Below, one piece after another: positions 18,666 to 28,672 of a DNA stretch of 64,000 nucleotides. How positions within the stretch are numbered: position 1 is the stretch's first letter; every line of letters starts with the position of its first letter. The translations under genes were made by a program, and so were the position numbers. This DNA comes from Bdellovibrio sp. BCCA (GTDB taxonomy: Bacteria > Bdellovibrionota > Bdellovibrionia > Bdellovibrionales > Bdellovibrionaceae). The stretch lies in contig NZ_JBBNAC010000001.1 in NCBI RefSeq assembly GCF_037996825.1, forward strand, positions 186,001-250,000, written 5' to 3'. Under the pieces are notes generated by a model, which was not told where the DNA came from, ran no database searches, and worked only from the letters and a program-made list of their open reading frames with translations.

Positions 18666-20543
18666 ATGTTTCCATACACTAGGGCCGCGATATTACTCCC
18701 GCTTCTAACAACTCTCACAGCTTGTGCGACTTTCACGTCGAATGACTCGGACAAAGCTCCTTATTACGAAGCTTCTTTTGATGATAAAAATAGAGCGCCC
18801 GCTTCTTTTGCTCCTTCGGTCGTTGCACAAGATGGAAGTGGCACTTTGGATCCTCTCTACATGCGCACTCAAGCGGATTACTACTTCGCGATGGGTGAAG
18901 CCTACAGTCTTGATGGCAATTCGGCAAAAGCGGTTGAGTCTTTTAAGATGACCTTGGTTTACGATCAGGAATCTCCAGCGGTGAACATGCGTTTGGCGGC
19001 GGAGTACTTAAAGCAGGGTTTGATTTCTGAGTCTTTGGCGCAAGCTGAAGAAGCCGTGAAGAAAGATCCGAAGAGTGTTGACGCTCACTTGTTGGTGGGT
19101 GGTTTGTACTCTTCATTGAAGCTTTATCCAAAAGCATTGGCGGAATACAACACTGTGATGAAGTTGCAGCCAACGAACACAGAGGCGCCACTTTACATTG
19201 GTGCTTTGTATTCAGAGCAAAAGCAATCCGACACAGCAGTAAAGTATTTTGAATCCTTGGCGAAAAATCCGGATTATACGACACCGTATCTTGCTCACTA
19301 CTACATCGGTCGTGTGCGTGCGGAACAACCAGAGGCAAAATATCAAAAGGCTGCAGAAGAGTCTTTCAAAAAGGCTTTGCAGTTAAAACCTGATTTTGTC
19401 GACGCGGTTCTTTCTTTGGGAATGCTTTACACAAAGCAAAAGAAAGAAGACAGAGCGATTGCAATGTATCGTGAGTATCAAAAAGAAAATACTCCAAGCC
19501 CTAAGATCGCAGAAATCTTGGCGCAAACTTTCATTGAGCGTGGCGACTACGAAAAAGCCTATGAGCAATTGGAAGTGGTGGAGAATGAATCTGATGAGCC
19601 GCTCAATGTTCGCATGAAGATGGCTTTGATTTTGATTGAACAAAAAAAATACGACCTTGCAGCGAAGAAATTGGAAGATGTTCTTAAAGACGCTCCGGAT
19701 TCTGACAAAGTTCGTTTTTACTTGGCAGCAGTTTACGAGGAAACTCATCAGCACGAAAAAGCGGTGAAGGAATATCGTAAGATTCCAGTATCAAGCACTT
19801 ACTACGGTGAGTCCGTTGTGCATGCAGCTTACTTGCTTAAGGGTTTGAATAAACTTGATGAAGCATTGGAAGTGGCAGCGAAAGGTTTGAAAGACCGTCA
19901 AGATCAGCCACAAGTGTATGCAATGTATGCTTCTTTGTTGGATGAAAAGGATGACTTCAAAGGTGCTGCGAAAGTTTTAGAGCAAGGCCTTGAGAAGTTT
20001 GCTGACAACGCCCAACTTCGTTTCTACTACGGTACTATCAATGATCGTCTTGGTAACAAAGATGTGGTTGTGACTGAAATGCAAAAAGTTTTGGAACTTG
20101 ATCCAAACCACGTGCAAGGTATGAACTACTTGGCCTTCACTTGGGCTGAGATGAATGTGCATCTGCCGGATGCGGAGAAGCTTGCTCGTCGCGCTTTGGA
20201 GTTGGAACCTAAAGATGGTTACGTACTAGATACTTTGGGATGGATTCTTTTTAAGCAAGCGAAGTTCACAGAGTCGATCAAGTTTTTAGAGGCCGCTCAC
20301 AAGTACCAATCAACGGTGAGCATTATCGCTGAACACTTGGGTGACGCTTACTATAAGCAAGCGATGGTAGATAAAGCGAAGAAGATGTATCGTAAAGCCG
20401 CTGATCTCGAGACTGACAAAAAGAAAGTCGAAGAGATCCGCAACAAGATCTTCGCGATCGAAAAACAAGAGCTGACAAATCCACGTTTGCCAGCTTCAAC
20501 GACCGATGTTCCGATTGCGGAACACGCGACTCAAGATAAATAA
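18666..20543 (+). CDS. TPR-repeat lipoprotein
   Basis: Signal peptide with lipobox (LTTLTAC, Cys about 19), then about 600 residues made almost wholly of tetratricopeptide repeats: for example ADYYFAMGEAYSLDGNSAKA, AHLLVGGLYSSLKLYPKAL and AVLSLGMLYTKQKKEDRAI. At least 13 repeats can be counted by eye. Such lipoproteins are scaffolds for envelope assemblies; no catalytic domain is visible. A strong terminator follows, and the gene appears to be a single-gene unit. Confidence 0.85.
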   Translation: MFPYTRAAILLPLLTTLTACATFTSNDSDKAPYYEASFDDKNRAPASFAPSVVAQDGSGTLDPLYMRTQADYYFAMGEAYSLDGNSAKAVESFKMTLVYDQESPAVNMRLAAEYLKQGLISESLAQAEEAVKKDPKSVDAHLLVGGLYSSLKLYPKALAEYNTVMKLQPTNTEAPLYIGALYSEQKQSDTAVKYFESLAKNPDYTTPYLAHYYIGRVRAEQPEAKYQKAAEESFKKALQLKPDFVDAVLSLGMLYTKQKKEDRAIAMYREYQKENTPSPKIAEILAQTFIERGDYEKAYEQLEVVENESDEPLNVRMKMALILIEQKKYDLAAKKLEDVLKDAPDSDKVRFYLAAVYEETHQHEKAVKEYRKIPVSSTYYGESVVHAAYLLKGLNKLDEALEVAAKGLKDRQDQPQVYAMYASLLDEKDDFKGAAKVLEQGLEKFADNAQLRFYYGTINDRLGNKDVVVTEMQKVLELDPNHVQGMNYLAFTWAEMNVHLPDAEKLARRALELEPKDGYVLDTLGWILFKQAKFTESIKFLEAAHKYQSTVSIIAEHLGDAYYKQAMVDKAKKMYRKAADLETDKKKVEEIRNKIFAIEKQELTNPRLPASTTDVPIAEHATQDK

Positions 20544-20554
20544 TAATTAAAACC

Positions 20555-20587
20555 AAAAGACCCCTCGGAAACGAGGGGTCTTTTTTA
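20555..20587 (+). terminator. rho-independent terminator of the TPR lipoprotein gene
   Basis: Stem AAAAGACCCCTCG / CGAGGGGTCTTTT with a GAAA tetraloop, followed by a T run. Confidence 0.92.
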
Positions 20588-20692
20588 TTTAAAGTGACTA
20601 TTCTCAAGTTCTGCTGGGACCTTCAGTGAGTTAAAGCCTAGCTTTCATTTTTGTGTGAATTCTTTTTGAAAATTTCCTGCAAACCTTGGTGC

Positions 20693-21421
20693 ATGAAAAA
20701 ATATATTGTGTCCTCAATGCTTCTTTTGATTTTCGCAGGCTGCAGTTATCCGCAAAGTTTAGTGGGATTGGACGCTGGCGATTCTTCTAACAGTTCGTCC
20801 CCTTCGGACCAAAACTCTCAAACCCTGGACCCGGGAATAGAAAGTGCTTCTCTGAAGATTCTTTCTAATAAATGTTCTTCCTGTCACGCGCAGAGCAGTG
20901 GTCCGGCCGGTGTGTATGGCCTGCAAAGTGTTCAGCACATGGTGGCTGCGGGTTTGATTTTGCCTGGGAATGCAAATGCTTCTCCCTTGTTTGTAGAAAT
21001 TCTGAATAATTCGATGCCACCGGGACAACCGTTGGCTGCCGCAGATAAAGAAACTTTGCGGGCATGGATTAATCGAGGCTCTTCAAATGTAGAGCCAACG
21101 CCGCCAACACCACCGCCGCCTGCTCCAGGTCCTGTGCCTCCGGTGGTGAGTGGGCCTGAGCCGACATTTAGTTATTTGAAATCAAATGTAATTGGTCCAA
21201 AATGCGCGAGTTGCCATTACACCGGTCACACGCGGGGTGGATATGCATTTGATACTTATAAAAATGTTTTAAAGGCTGTGAGTAAATCCAAGCCTGAAAG
21301 CAGTGTGCTTTACACGATTTCGCGCAGTGGGCAGATGCCTCCACGCTCTAATCCGCAGTTAAGTTCTGAAGAGTTGAACTTGATTTTGGATTGGATCAAA
21401 AAAGGTGCATTAAATAATTAA
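20693..21421 (+). CDS. di-haem cytochrome c lipoprotein
   Basis: Signal peptide with lipobox (IFAGC), a Ser/Asn-rich linker, then two haem-binding domains separated by a Pro-rich linker of about 20 residues. The first has CSSCH and a distal-ligand candidate Met in NNSMPPGQPL; the second has CASCH and GQMPPRSNPQL. The MPPG/MPP motif after each CxxCH and the closing LRAWINRG / ILDWIKKG resemble planctomycete-type or DUF1549-adjacent cytochrome c domains (PSCyt-like). ATG at 20693 is used since the 14 codons before it would disrupt the signal peptide. Likely a periplasmic electron carrier tethered to a membrane; partner unknown. Confidence 0.85.
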   Translation: MKKYIVSSMLLLIFAGCSYPQSLVGLDAGDSSNSSSPSDQNSQTLDPGIESASLKILSNKCSSCHAQSSGPAGVYGLQSVQHMVAAGLILPGNANASPLFVEILNNSMPPGQPLAAADKETLRAWINRGSSNVEPTPPTPPPPAPGPVPPVVSGPEPTFSYLKSNVIGPKCASCHYTGHTRGGYAFDTYKNVLKAVSKSKPESSVLYTISRSGQMPPRSNPQLSSEELNLILDWIKKGALNN

Positions 21422-22038
21422 TTCGGCACTTGCAGCAGCCCTGTCTTTTTCATCTCGATGAAAGAAAAATGGCTGCTGAAGAAAAGTAAGGGCAGTATTA
21501 CGAGAAGACCGATATTCCATGCAAAACCTGAAAGTACTAAAAAAAGGCTTAAGTAGAAACTCAGAATAAAATACAGCTTAAAGTTTTTGAGCGAAGCCAT
21601 GCCTGCAATATCGATGGCTTTGGCAATGCCCACGTTATCTTCAAAGCGCAGGCGCAGGGAGTGGCTTAAGACTAAGTAAAAATAAACGGCGATCATCAAA
21701 AGTCCCCATGCTGTGGGAACGGCGACGAAAAAGCCTTGGGAGCTTTGTATAATTCCCATTGAAGATCCCACAAGAACACTGGTGGGGAACAAAATAACAC
21801 TGACAATAATAAAAGCGGGAAGGGCTTTTTTTAAAAAAGAAATGTCCTTCCAGTTTTTTCCGGCAAGCCATTGCTCTGTGGCGTGTTGGAAAATTAAAAG
21901 AATCAAAGAAATAAAGAAGGCACCTACATAAGGAAGATAGCGGGTTAAAAGCAGGAGCACACTGGCCGCAGCTCCCAGCGCAAGGCTTTGTTGCCAATGG
22001 CTTTTTAGGTGATTCAAGGCTTGTTTAAAAGAATTCAT
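21418..22038 (-). CDS. multi-pass membrane protein, unknown function
   Basis: 206 residues with about five to six hydrophobic helices (approximately 17-35, 37-53, 75-95, 105-125, 155-175, 178-195). The build resembles DUF975/DUF4013-like cytosolic membrane proteins, with paired helices and amphipathic stretches (FEDNVGIAKAIDIAGMASLKNFK), but I cannot assign a family. Converges with the cytochrome gene, overlapping by 4 bp; divergently placed to the LolB-like gene with only 17 bp between starts. Confidence 0.7.
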   Translation of the reverse strand: MNSFKQALNHLKSHWQQSLALGAAASVLLLLTRYLPYVGAFFISLILLIFQHATEQWLAGKNWKDISFLKKALPAFIIVSVILFPTSVLVGSSMGIIQSSQGFFVAVPTAWGLLMIAVYFYLVLSHSLRLRFEDNVGIAKAIDIAGMASLKNFKLYFILSFYLSLFLVLSGFAWNIGLLVILPLLFFSSHFSFIEMKKTGLLQVPN

Positions 22039-22055
22039 TTCTCTATGCTAAGGCA

Positions 22056-22685
22056 ATGAACACAAGGATCAATCACTTTCTCTTCGGAATTCTACTAACC
22101 GCTTTTGTTTCTGGCTGTGTCACTAAGACAGTGAAGGAAGGAGCCTATCAGAAGGCTCAATGGGAAACCAAAGCACTGATTAAGGATCAAAGAGAAAATA
22201 AAACTCAGTCACTCAGTATAGATATTTATGCGATTAAGAATGAACGAGCACGTTTGGAGATAACGGCGTTATTGGGATTTCAAGTTGCGAGTCTTGTGAT
22301 GAGCCCTTCAGAAATCTCTTATGTCATTTATCCCCAAAAAACTTTTTTTTATGGAAGAAACTCAGATCGCGCTTTCACACGAATGATCGATCTTCAGTTA
22401 CATCCGATGAATCTGACAAATATCGCATTTGACGAACCGGTGCGTGGACCCGGATGGAAATGTAGTTTGGACCACACAGGTTTCATCTCTCAATGTGAGA
22501 ATTCACAGAGAGGAATTCGCGTGAATTGGTTAGATCGAAAAGAAGGTCAAAAGAAAGTCGTTATTACGGCCCCGCAATTCGAAATGCAGTGGCATTTCTC
22601 TGCACCCCAGACGGAGGTCCAGTTCAAAACAGACCTTTTCACTTTGAAACAACCGACAGGATTCAAAGCAATACAAATAAATTAA
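22056..22685 (+). CDS. LolB-like outer membrane lipoprotein
   Basis: Signal peptide with lipobox (FVSGC, Cys about 22) and a 190-residue domain of alternating strands: [33 protein letters not shown] then [12 protein letters not shown]. This is the pattern of the LolB/LppX/DUF4292-type half-barrel that binds lipids or lipoproteins. A typical LolB receives lipoproteins from LolA and inserts them in the outer membrane. Residue-level identity to LolB is weak by eye, so only the fold class is proposed. Confidence 0.6.
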   Translation: MNTRINHFLFGILLTAFVSGCVTKTVKEGAYQKAQWETKALIKDQRENKTQSLSIDIYAIKNERARLEITALLGFQVASLVMSPSEISYVIYPQKTFFYGRNSDRAFTRMIDLQLHPMNLTNIAFDEPVRGPGWKCSLDHTGFISQCENSQRGIRVNWLDRKEGQKKVVITAPQFEMQWHFSAPQTEVQFKTDLFTLKQPTGFKAIQIN

Positions 22686-22764
22686 ATTCCTCGTTAACCG
22701 TCTAGGATTGAGGCATAATCTAAAGAATGTGGGTGTGTGTCACCAAGCACCCCGAGGAGAGATT

Positions 22765-24840
22765 ATGGCCTCTAAGATTGATCTTCATTCGTTGGTCACC
22801 AATTGGCAGAACTCAAGCACTCAAGCTAAAGAGCATTGGAGTGGCTCCTTCGAAGAGTATCTTGATCTTGTAAAACAAAATCCAAAAATTACGCGAAATG
22901 CTTACCAACGCATGTATGACATGATCGTTGAAGAAGGCACAGAGACGTATATCGATTTCAAAAAAGAAGTCGTTCGCTATAAATTTTTCGACGACATCCA
23001 CAACAACGGTAAAGACGCGGTCTTCGGACTTGATGTTCAACTGATGAAGTTGGTGAATGTTTTAAAAGCGGCGGCTCTTGGTTACGGAACCGAGAAACGT
23101 GTGATTCTTCTTCACGGCCCGGTGGGAAGTGCGAAGTCCACAATCTGCCGTATGTTGAAAAAAGGCCTTGAGCGCTATTCGCACTCGAAAGAAGGCGCGG
23201 TTTACACATTTGAATGGATCGATGAAAAACTGGAACTTGATGGAATTCTTGGCAAGGGAGTGAAAGCTTTCCCATCGCCGATGAATGAGGAACCTCTTCT
23301 TCTGATTCCAGAAGAACTGCGTCCTCAGGTGTTCGAGTCCATCAATAAAGGACAAGAAGGTTCATACCGCGTGCAATTAGAAGGAGAGCTTAGCCCTCCT
23401 TCTCGTTTTATCTTTAAGTCTTTGATGGAAAGATACCAAGGCGATCTGATGAAAGTTCTTTCGCACGTGCGTGTGAAGCGTCTGTTCATCTCCGAAGCTG
23501 ACCGTATCGGTATTGGTACTTTCCAACCGAAAGATGAAAAGAACCAAGACTCAACAGAGTTAACTGGTGATATCAACTATCGTAAGATTGCTGAATACGG
23601 ATCTGATTCAGATCCTCGCGCATTTAACTTTGACGGGGAGTTCAACGTTGCCAATCGTGGAATGATTGAATTCGTCGAGGTTTTGAAACTTGATGTCGCA
23701 TTCTTGTATGACCTTTTGGGTGCATCTCAAGAACACAGAGTTAAACCTAAGAAGTTTGCGCAAACTCATATCGATGAAGTGATCATCGGTCACACGAATG
23801 AACCAGAGTACCGTCGTCTTCAAGACAACGAATTCATGGAAGCCCTTCGTGACCGTACTGTGAAAATTGATATTCCTTACATCACTCGTTGGAGAGATGA
23901 GATTAATATTTATAAGCGTGATTTCAATTCGCAAAAAGTGCGTGGCATCAGTATCGCGCCTCACACGGTTGAAATGGCGGCGATGTGGGCGATCCTCACT
24001 CGTTTGGAAAAACCTAAGAAAGCAAACCTCACTCGTTTGCAAAAACTAAAACTTTATAACGGTAAAACTTTGCCGAATTATACAGAAGACAACGTGCGCG
24101 AGCTTCGTAAAGAAGCCAATCGCGAGGGTCTTGAAGGTATTTCGGCTCGTTATATCCAAGATAAACTTTCAAATGCCTTGGTGGCGGCCCAGCAGTCCAA
24201 CAAAGGTTCTGTGAATCCGTTCATGGTGTTTAAAGAACTTGAATCGGGTCTCAAAAATCACTCGCTCATTTCGAGTGAGGAGTTAAAGACCGAGTACAAG
24301 GAACTCTTGGGCGTTGTGATGCAAGAGTACGAAGAGATCATCAAAGCTGAAGTGCAAAGAGCGATCAGCGCCGATGAAGGTGCAATGCAACGTTTGACTG
24401 CGAATTACATTGATAACGTCAAAGCGTACACTCAACGCGAAAAGGTTCGTAACCAGTTTACTGGTAACGATGAAGAGCCAGATGAGCGTTTGATGCGTTC
24501 TATTGAAGAGAAGATTGAAATTCCTGAATCTCGCAAAGACGATTTCCGTCGCGAGATTATGAACTACATCGGTGCTTTGGCTTTGGAAGGCAAGAAGTTC
24601 AATTACAAAATGAACGAACGTCTTCATAAAGCAATCGAACTAAAACTCTTTGAAGATCAAAAAGACAGCATCAAGTTGACAACTCTTGTGAGCAATGTGG
24701 CTGACAAAGATACTCAAGAAAAAATTGATATTGTTAAAACCCGTCTCATCAAGGACTTCGGGTACGATGAGATCTCTGCGACAGACGTTTTACACTATGT
24801 TGCAAGTATCTTCGCTCGAGGGGACGTAAAGAATAAATAA
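22765..24840 (+). CDS. prkA: PrkA family serine protein kinase
   Basis: 691-aa AAA-type kinase (YeaG/PrkA family). Walker A is in [17 protein letters not shown] (about 117-133), with the later AAA core containing [22 protein letters not shown] and the C-terminal PrkA kinase domain with [17 protein letters not shown]. The ATG at 22765 follows GAGGAGA. First gene of a tight operon with the DUF444 and SpoVR genes (1-bp overlaps), the same trio as E. coli yeaG-yeaH-ycgB, which acts in the response to sustained nitrogen starvation and stationary phase. The family is linked to sporulation in Bacillus, but there is no sporulation here. Confidence 0.95.
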   Translation: MASKIDLHSLVTNWQNSSTQAKEHWSGSFEEYLDLVKQNPKITRNAYQRMYDMIVEEGTETYIDFKKEVVRYKFFDDIHNNGKDAVFGLDVQLMKLVNVLKAAALGYGTEKRVILLHGPVGSAKSTICRMLKKGLERYSHSKEGAVYTFEWIDEKLELDGILGKGVKAFPSPMNEEPLLLIPEELRPQVFESINKGQEGSYRVQLEGELSPPSRFIFKSLMERYQGDLMKVLSHVRVKRLFISEADRIGIGTFQPKDEKNQDSTELTGDINYRKIAEYGSDSDPRAFNFDGEFNVANRGMIEFVEVLKLDVAFLYDLLGASQEHRVKPKKFAQTHIDEVIIGHTNEPEYRRLQDNEFMEALRDRTVKIDIPYITRWRDEINIYKRDFNSQKVRGISIAPHTVEMAAMWAILTRLEKPKKANLTRLQKLKLYNGKTLPNYTEDNVRELRKEANREGLEGISARYIQDKLSNALVAAQQSNKGSVNPFMVFKELESGLKNHSLISSEELKTEYKELLGVVMQEYEEIIKAEVQRAISADEGAMQRLTANYIDNVKAYTQREKVRNQFTGNDEEPDERLMRSIEEKIEIPESRKDDFRREIMNYIGALALEGKKFNYKMNERLHKAIELKLFEDQKDSIKLTTLVSNVADKDTQEKIDIVKTRLIKDFGYDEISATDVLHYVASIFARGDVKNK

Positions 24841-25937
24841 TGTCGATACGTGAAGACCACAACAGATTTAGAGAGATCGTTAAGGGCAAGGTCAAAGAAG
24901 ACTTACGCAAATACGTCTCTCAAGGTGAGATGATCGGGAAGCGTGAAGACGAATTCGTAAAAATTCCGCTTCCTCGTATCGATATTCCAAACTTCCGCTA
25001 CGGTCCCAAACAACAAGGTGGGGTCGGTCAAGGCGAGGGTCAACCCGGTCAAGACGTGGGTGACCCAGGTGAAGGTGGACAAGGTCAGGCTGGTGAAGCT
25101 CCGGGGGAGCATCTTCTTGAAGTCGAACTGACGATGGAAGAACTGGCTGACATCTTGGGCGAAAAACTTCAGCTTCCGCGCATTGAACCTAAAGGTTCCA
25201 AAAACATTGATTCGATGAAGACGAAATTCACGGGACTTGCTCCGGTGGGACCTGAAGGTCTTCGTCACTTTAAGTCTTCTTATAAAAGAGCTTTAAAACG
25301 CATGGTGGGTTCAGGAACTTACAATCCTGAAGAGCCGCTCGTTCTGCCGATCCGCCGTGATATGCAGTACAAATCGTTTAAAAAAGTTCAGCAACCGCAA
25401 ACACAAGCGGTTGTGATTTATATGATGGACGTTTCTGGAAGTATGGGTGACGAGCAAAAAGAAATCGTTCGTCTTGAAAGCTTCTGGATCAATACGTGGT
25501 TGAAAAAACATTATAAGGGTCTTGAGACAAGATTCATTATTCACGATGCCGCTGCAAAAGAAGTAGATGAAGACACTTTCTTTAGAACCAGTGAATCGGG
25601 CGGTACATTGATCAGCTCGGCTTATAAACTTTGCCAAGAGATCATCGAAAAAGATTATCCGGTGGCCGATTGGAATATTTATCCCTTCCATTTTAGTGAC
25701 GGTGATAACTGGTCTGGCGAAGACACTCGTCTTTGCGTAAAGATGCTGACAGAGTTCTTCCTTCCTAACTGCAACGTCTTCAGTTACGGGCAGGTAGAAA
25801 GTAAATACGGAAGCGGTCAGTTCTTAAAAGACCTGCAAAAAGAATTTGGTTCTGACGAAAGACTCACTCTGAGCCAAATTGAAAGCCGCGATAAGATTCT
25901 CGATTCAATTAAGGATTTCCTCGGCAAGGGGCGCTAA
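24840..25937 (+). CDS. yeaH: YeaH/YhbH family (DUF444) protein with vWA-like MIDAS
   Basis: 365 residues. The N-terminal third starts [24 protein letters not shown] and contains a Gly/Gln-rich low-complexity linker (about 60-85). From about residue 190 there is a von Willebrand A-like domain with the metal site DVSGSMG (Asp197) and later [11 protein letters not shown] and [14 protein letters not shown]. This is the diagnostic composition of DUF444. It overlaps prkA by one base (TAATG) and spoVR by one base, so the three proteins are produced together. Probably a partner or substrate of PrkA (inference from conservation of the pair). Confidence 0.95.
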   Translation: MSIREDHNRFREIVKGKVKEDLRKYVSQGEMIGKREDEFVKIPLPRIDIPNFRYGPKQQGGVGQGEGQPGQDVGDPGEGGQGQAGEAPGEHLLEVELTMEELADILGEKLQLPRIEPKGSKNIDSMKTKFTGLAPVGPEGLRHFKSSYKRALKRMVGSGTYNPEEPLVLPIRRDMQYKSFKKVQQPQTQAVVIYMMDVSGSMGDEQKEIVRLESFWINTWLKKHYKGLETRFIIHDAAAKEVDEDTFFRTSESGGTLISSAYKLCQEIIEKDYPVADWNIYPFHFSDGDNWSGEDTRLCVKMLTEFFLPNCNVFSYGQVESKYGSGQFLKDLQKEFGSDERLTLSQIESRDKILDSIKDFLGKGR

Positions 25938-27466
25938 TGGCTAACTTAACTCCCGAATTAGAAGCAGAAAGAAAAAGAATCTGGCAAATCGCAAAAGATG
26001 CGGGGCTGGATTGCTTTGAAACGATTTTTGAATTGATCACTTACGATCAAATCAATCAGTTCGCGGCTTACGGTGGATTCCCTGTGCGCTATCCGCATTG
26101 GAAATTCGGGATGGAGTACGAGCATCTTTCTAAGAGTTACGAGTATGGCCTTTCAAAAATTTACGAAATGGTGATCAATACAGATCCTTGTTACGCGTAC
26201 CTGATGGAAGGAAACGCGATGATGGATCAAAAACTCGTGATGGCTCACGTTTATGGTCACTGTGATTTCTTTAAGAACAATATTTGGTTCTCAAAAACAA
26301 ATCGCAAGATGATGGATCAAATGGCGAACCATGCGACACGTATTCGTCGTTACATGGATCGCCATGGGCAAGATGTTGTCGAAAATTTTATCGACGTGTG
26401 CTTGAGTCTTGAAAACTTGATCGATCGCTACAGTCCTTATGTGGAAAAGTCTGTGGCTAAACCTGAAGAGCCGCGCGCAGCTCAAGAACCGAATTATTTG
26501 CTAAGAGTCGACCGCTCTTACATGCGGGACTACATTAATCCCCCTTCATTTGTTGAAGAACAACGTCGTAAGGCGGAACAAGAAGCGCAAGAAAAAGCGC
26601 AGCGTTTTCCAAGTGAGCCTGAAAAAGATATTTTAAATTTCTTTATTCACTATGCGCCACTCACTGATTGGCAGCAGGATGTGCTTTCGATCATTCGGGA
26701 TGAGGCTTATTACTTCTCTCCTCAAGGTATGACAAAAACCATGAATGAGGGATGGGCTTCTTACTGGCACTCCAAACTCATGACGACAAAGATTTTAAAT
26801 GATTCAGAGATCATCGACTTTGCGGACCACCACAGCGGTACGATGGCGATGGCTCCGAATGGATATAATCCTTATAAAGTCGGTATTGAACTTTTCCGCG
26901 ATATTGAAGAGCGCTGGAACAAGGGTCAATTCGGCCGTGAGTGGGAGCAGTGTGACGACGTTCGCGAAAGAAAACACTGGGATAAAAAATTAAATCTTGG
27001 TCGCGATAAGATCTTTGAAGTTCGTAAAGTGTGCAACGATGTGACTTTCATCGATCAGTTCCTCACAGAAGACTTCTGTGTGCGGAACAAATTGTTCGTT
27101 TACAAGTTTAATAAGAAAACGGGCAAGTTTGAAGTTGATACCAAAGACTTTAAAGCTATCAAAGCGCAGTTGTTGTTCCACATGACGAACTTCGGTCAGC
27201 CGATCATTCGCATTGAAGACGCCAACTTTGAAAATCGTGGAGAGCTTTTGTTAACTCATCTCCATGAAGGCATTGATATGCAGCCGGATTTTATGAGTGA
27301 AACTTTGAAGAACGTTTTCAAAATCTGGAAACGACCGGTGAACATAGCGACTGTGATGGATGAAACCCCGCAGCTTTTTAGATTCGACGGAAAGGAGTAT
27401 ACACAGCACAAGCTGGGTGAAGGCCCAAGCCCGAATCCTTCGAATCAAGAAAGCTCAGGATCATGA
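25937..27466 (+). CDS. spoVR: SpoVR family protein
   Basis: 509 residues with the SpoVR/YcgB hallmarks: ARKDAGLDCFETIFELI-like N-terminus (here IAKDAGLDCFETIFELI), the segment GGFPVRYPHWKFGMEYEHL, HVYGHCDFFKNNIWF, and EGWASYWHSKLM. Histidine- and glutamate-rich motifs (HVYGHCDFF, NEGWASYWH) resemble metal sites. Third gene of the prkA operon, overlapping the SUI1 gene by 4 bp. Function is unknown beyond the conserved association with PrkA and DUF444 proteins and stress or stationary-phase roles. Confidence 0.95.
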   Translation: MANLTPELEAERKRIWQIAKDAGLDCFETIFELITYDQINQFAAYGGFPVRYPHWKFGMEYEHLSKSYEYGLSKIYEMVINTDPCYAYLMEGNAMMDQKLVMAHVYGHCDFFKNNIWFSKTNRKMMDQMANHATRIRRYMDRHGQDVVENFIDVCLSLENLIDRYSPYVEKSVAKPEEPRAAQEPNYLLRVDRSYMRDYINPPSFVEEQRRKAEQEAQEKAQRFPSEPEKDILNFFIHYAPLTDWQQDVLSIIRDEAYYFSPQGMTKTMNEGWASYWHSKLMTTKILNDSEIIDFADHHSGTMAMAPNGYNPYKVGIELFRDIEERWNKGQFGREWEQCDDVRERKHWDKKLNLGRDKIFEVRKVCNDVTFIDQFLTEDFCVRNKLFVYKFNKKTGKFEVDTKDFKAIKAQLLFHMTNFGQPIIRIEDANFENRGELLLTHLHEGIDMQPDFMSETLKNVFKIWKRPVNIATVMDETPQLFRFDGKEYTQHKLGEGPSPNPSNQESSGS

Positions 27467-27825
27467 AGAATACTCGCTTAGTTTTTAGTACCGATCCCAA
27501 AGACAATATTAAATGTCATCAGTGCAAAGAATTGATGGCGGAATGTCGCTGTCGTCCTGAGGATTCTGTTAAAGAAGGACAATTCACTGTTATCTTCCGC
27601 CTTGAAAAGGGCGGCAGAGGCGGGAAAACGGTCACTGTCATGGATGGCTTTCCTCGCAACGAGGATTATCTCAAAACGCTCGCTAAGGAACTTAAAGCGA
27701 AATGCGGTGTTGGTGGTACTCACATTTTGTCGGAAAAAAGTGGCATCATCGAAATTCAAGGTGATAAAAGGGATCAGCTGAAGAAGATCCTTGACGGAAA
27801 GCATATCAAATATAAGGGTGTTTAA
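27463..27825 (+). CDS. yciH: SUI1/eIF1-like protein (YciH family)
   Basis: 120 residues. The SUI1 core is clear: FTVIFRLEKGGRGGKTVTVMDGF, then LAKELKAKCGVGGTHI and IEIQGDKRDQLKKIL. The N-terminal part contains CHQC and CRC, which could form a small zinc knuckle. YciH resembles eukaryotic eIF1 and affects start-codon fidelity in E. coli in vitro. The start overlaps the spoVR stop by 4 bp, so it is the fourth gene of the prkA operon, an uncommon partner that may link stress kinase signalling to translation initiation (inference). Confidence 0.93.
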   Translation: MKNTRLVFSTDPKDNIKCHQCKELMAECRCRPEDSVKEGQFTVIFRLEKGGRGGKTVTVMDGFPRNEDYLKTLAKELKAKCGVGGTHILSEKSGIIEIQGDKRDQLKKILDGKHIKYKGV

Positions 27826-27878
27826 AACTGGACCCCGTACTGCTTGTTTTTTTAACCTGATCGGGTGATGCTTCAAAT

Positions 27879-28592
27879 ATGAACATGTTTACGGCTAATC
27901 CAAGAGGTGCAGACTTGGCTGCTAAAAAGATTGTAATCGTAGATGACTATGAAGAGAGCTGTAAGCTTCTTGCAGAAATTTTGAGCTCTACCTACGAGTG
28001 CTCGTACACTTCGGATAGTACATCTGCAGTAAAGCTTATTAATGAAAAAAGACCTGATCTAATTCTCCTAGATTATAAAATGCCTGGCGTGATGGGCGTT
28101 GATGTTTGTCGTATGGTTCGCGAAACAGAATCGACGAAAAACACACCGATCATTTTTGTTTCTGGAGCAGCAACGATTGATGAAAGAATCAAAGCTTTCG
28201 AAACAGGCGCTGATGATTTCATCTCTAAACCTTTCCACGTGAAAGAGTTGATTCTTAGAATTAAAGCGCGCTTGTCAGAAAAAGAACCAGAAATGGCTTC
28301 GGAACTTGTGGCTGCAAACTTGCGTATGAATCTTTTGTCTCGCCAAGTTTTCGTCGATGGAGATGAAGTGAGTCTCACACCTAAGCAATTTGATATTTTA
28401 AAATTGCTTGTCGCTGGCAAAAACAATCTTGTCACTCGTGACAAGTGTTTGTCCGAGATTTGGGGAGACACGGAAGTAACTTCACGTAACGTGGATTCTC
28501 AGATCAACTACTTGAAACGTAAAATTGCAAAATTCAACGGCCGCATCGTGGCTGTCCCTTCTTTGGGTTACAGATTGGAAGCGCAAGAATAG
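27879..28592 (+). CDS. OmpR-family response regulator
   Basis: 237 residues. Receiver domain (about 17-130): acidic pocket in IVIVDDYEE, phospho-acceptor Asp in LILLDYKMPG, Thr/Ser position in IIFVSGAA and Lys in FISKPFHV. C-terminal winged helix (about 145-235): VSLTPKQFDILKLLVAGKNNLVTRDKC and VDSQINYLKRKI, ending SLGYRLE. It is 53 bp behind the SUI1 gene, so it may be read with the prkA operon. No sensor kinase is adjacent. Confidence 0.93.
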   Translation: MNMFTANPRGADLAAKKIVIVDDYEESCKLLAEILSSTYECSYTSDSTSAVKLINEKRPDLILLDYKMPGVMGVDVCRMVRETESTKNTPIIFVSGAATIDERIKAFETGADDFISKPFHVKELILRIKARLSEKEPEMASELVAANLRMNLLSRQVFVDGDEVSLTPKQFDILKLLVAGKNNLVTRDKCLSEIWGDTEVTSRNVDSQINYLKRKIAKFNGRIVAVPSLGYRLEAQE

Positions 28593-28610
28593 TCTTGCGC
28601 TGTCCTTTTA
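28580..28610 (+). terminator. terminator overlapping the response regulator stop
   Basis: AGCGCAAGA-ATAG-TCTTGCGCT hairpin in which the stop codon is in the loop, followed by GTCCTTTTAA. The U-tract is short. Confidence 0.7.
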
Positions 28611-28672
28611 ATAAGCCCGACTCAAGTCCAGCTCTCATTTAGCGAATCCATGAAAATCCGATAAGAAAGCCT

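Noticed and set aside
25014-25100. Repetitive GGT/CAA-rich DNA
   Set aside because: It encodes the Gly/Gln-rich linker of the DUF444 protein and is not an array or mobile repeat.
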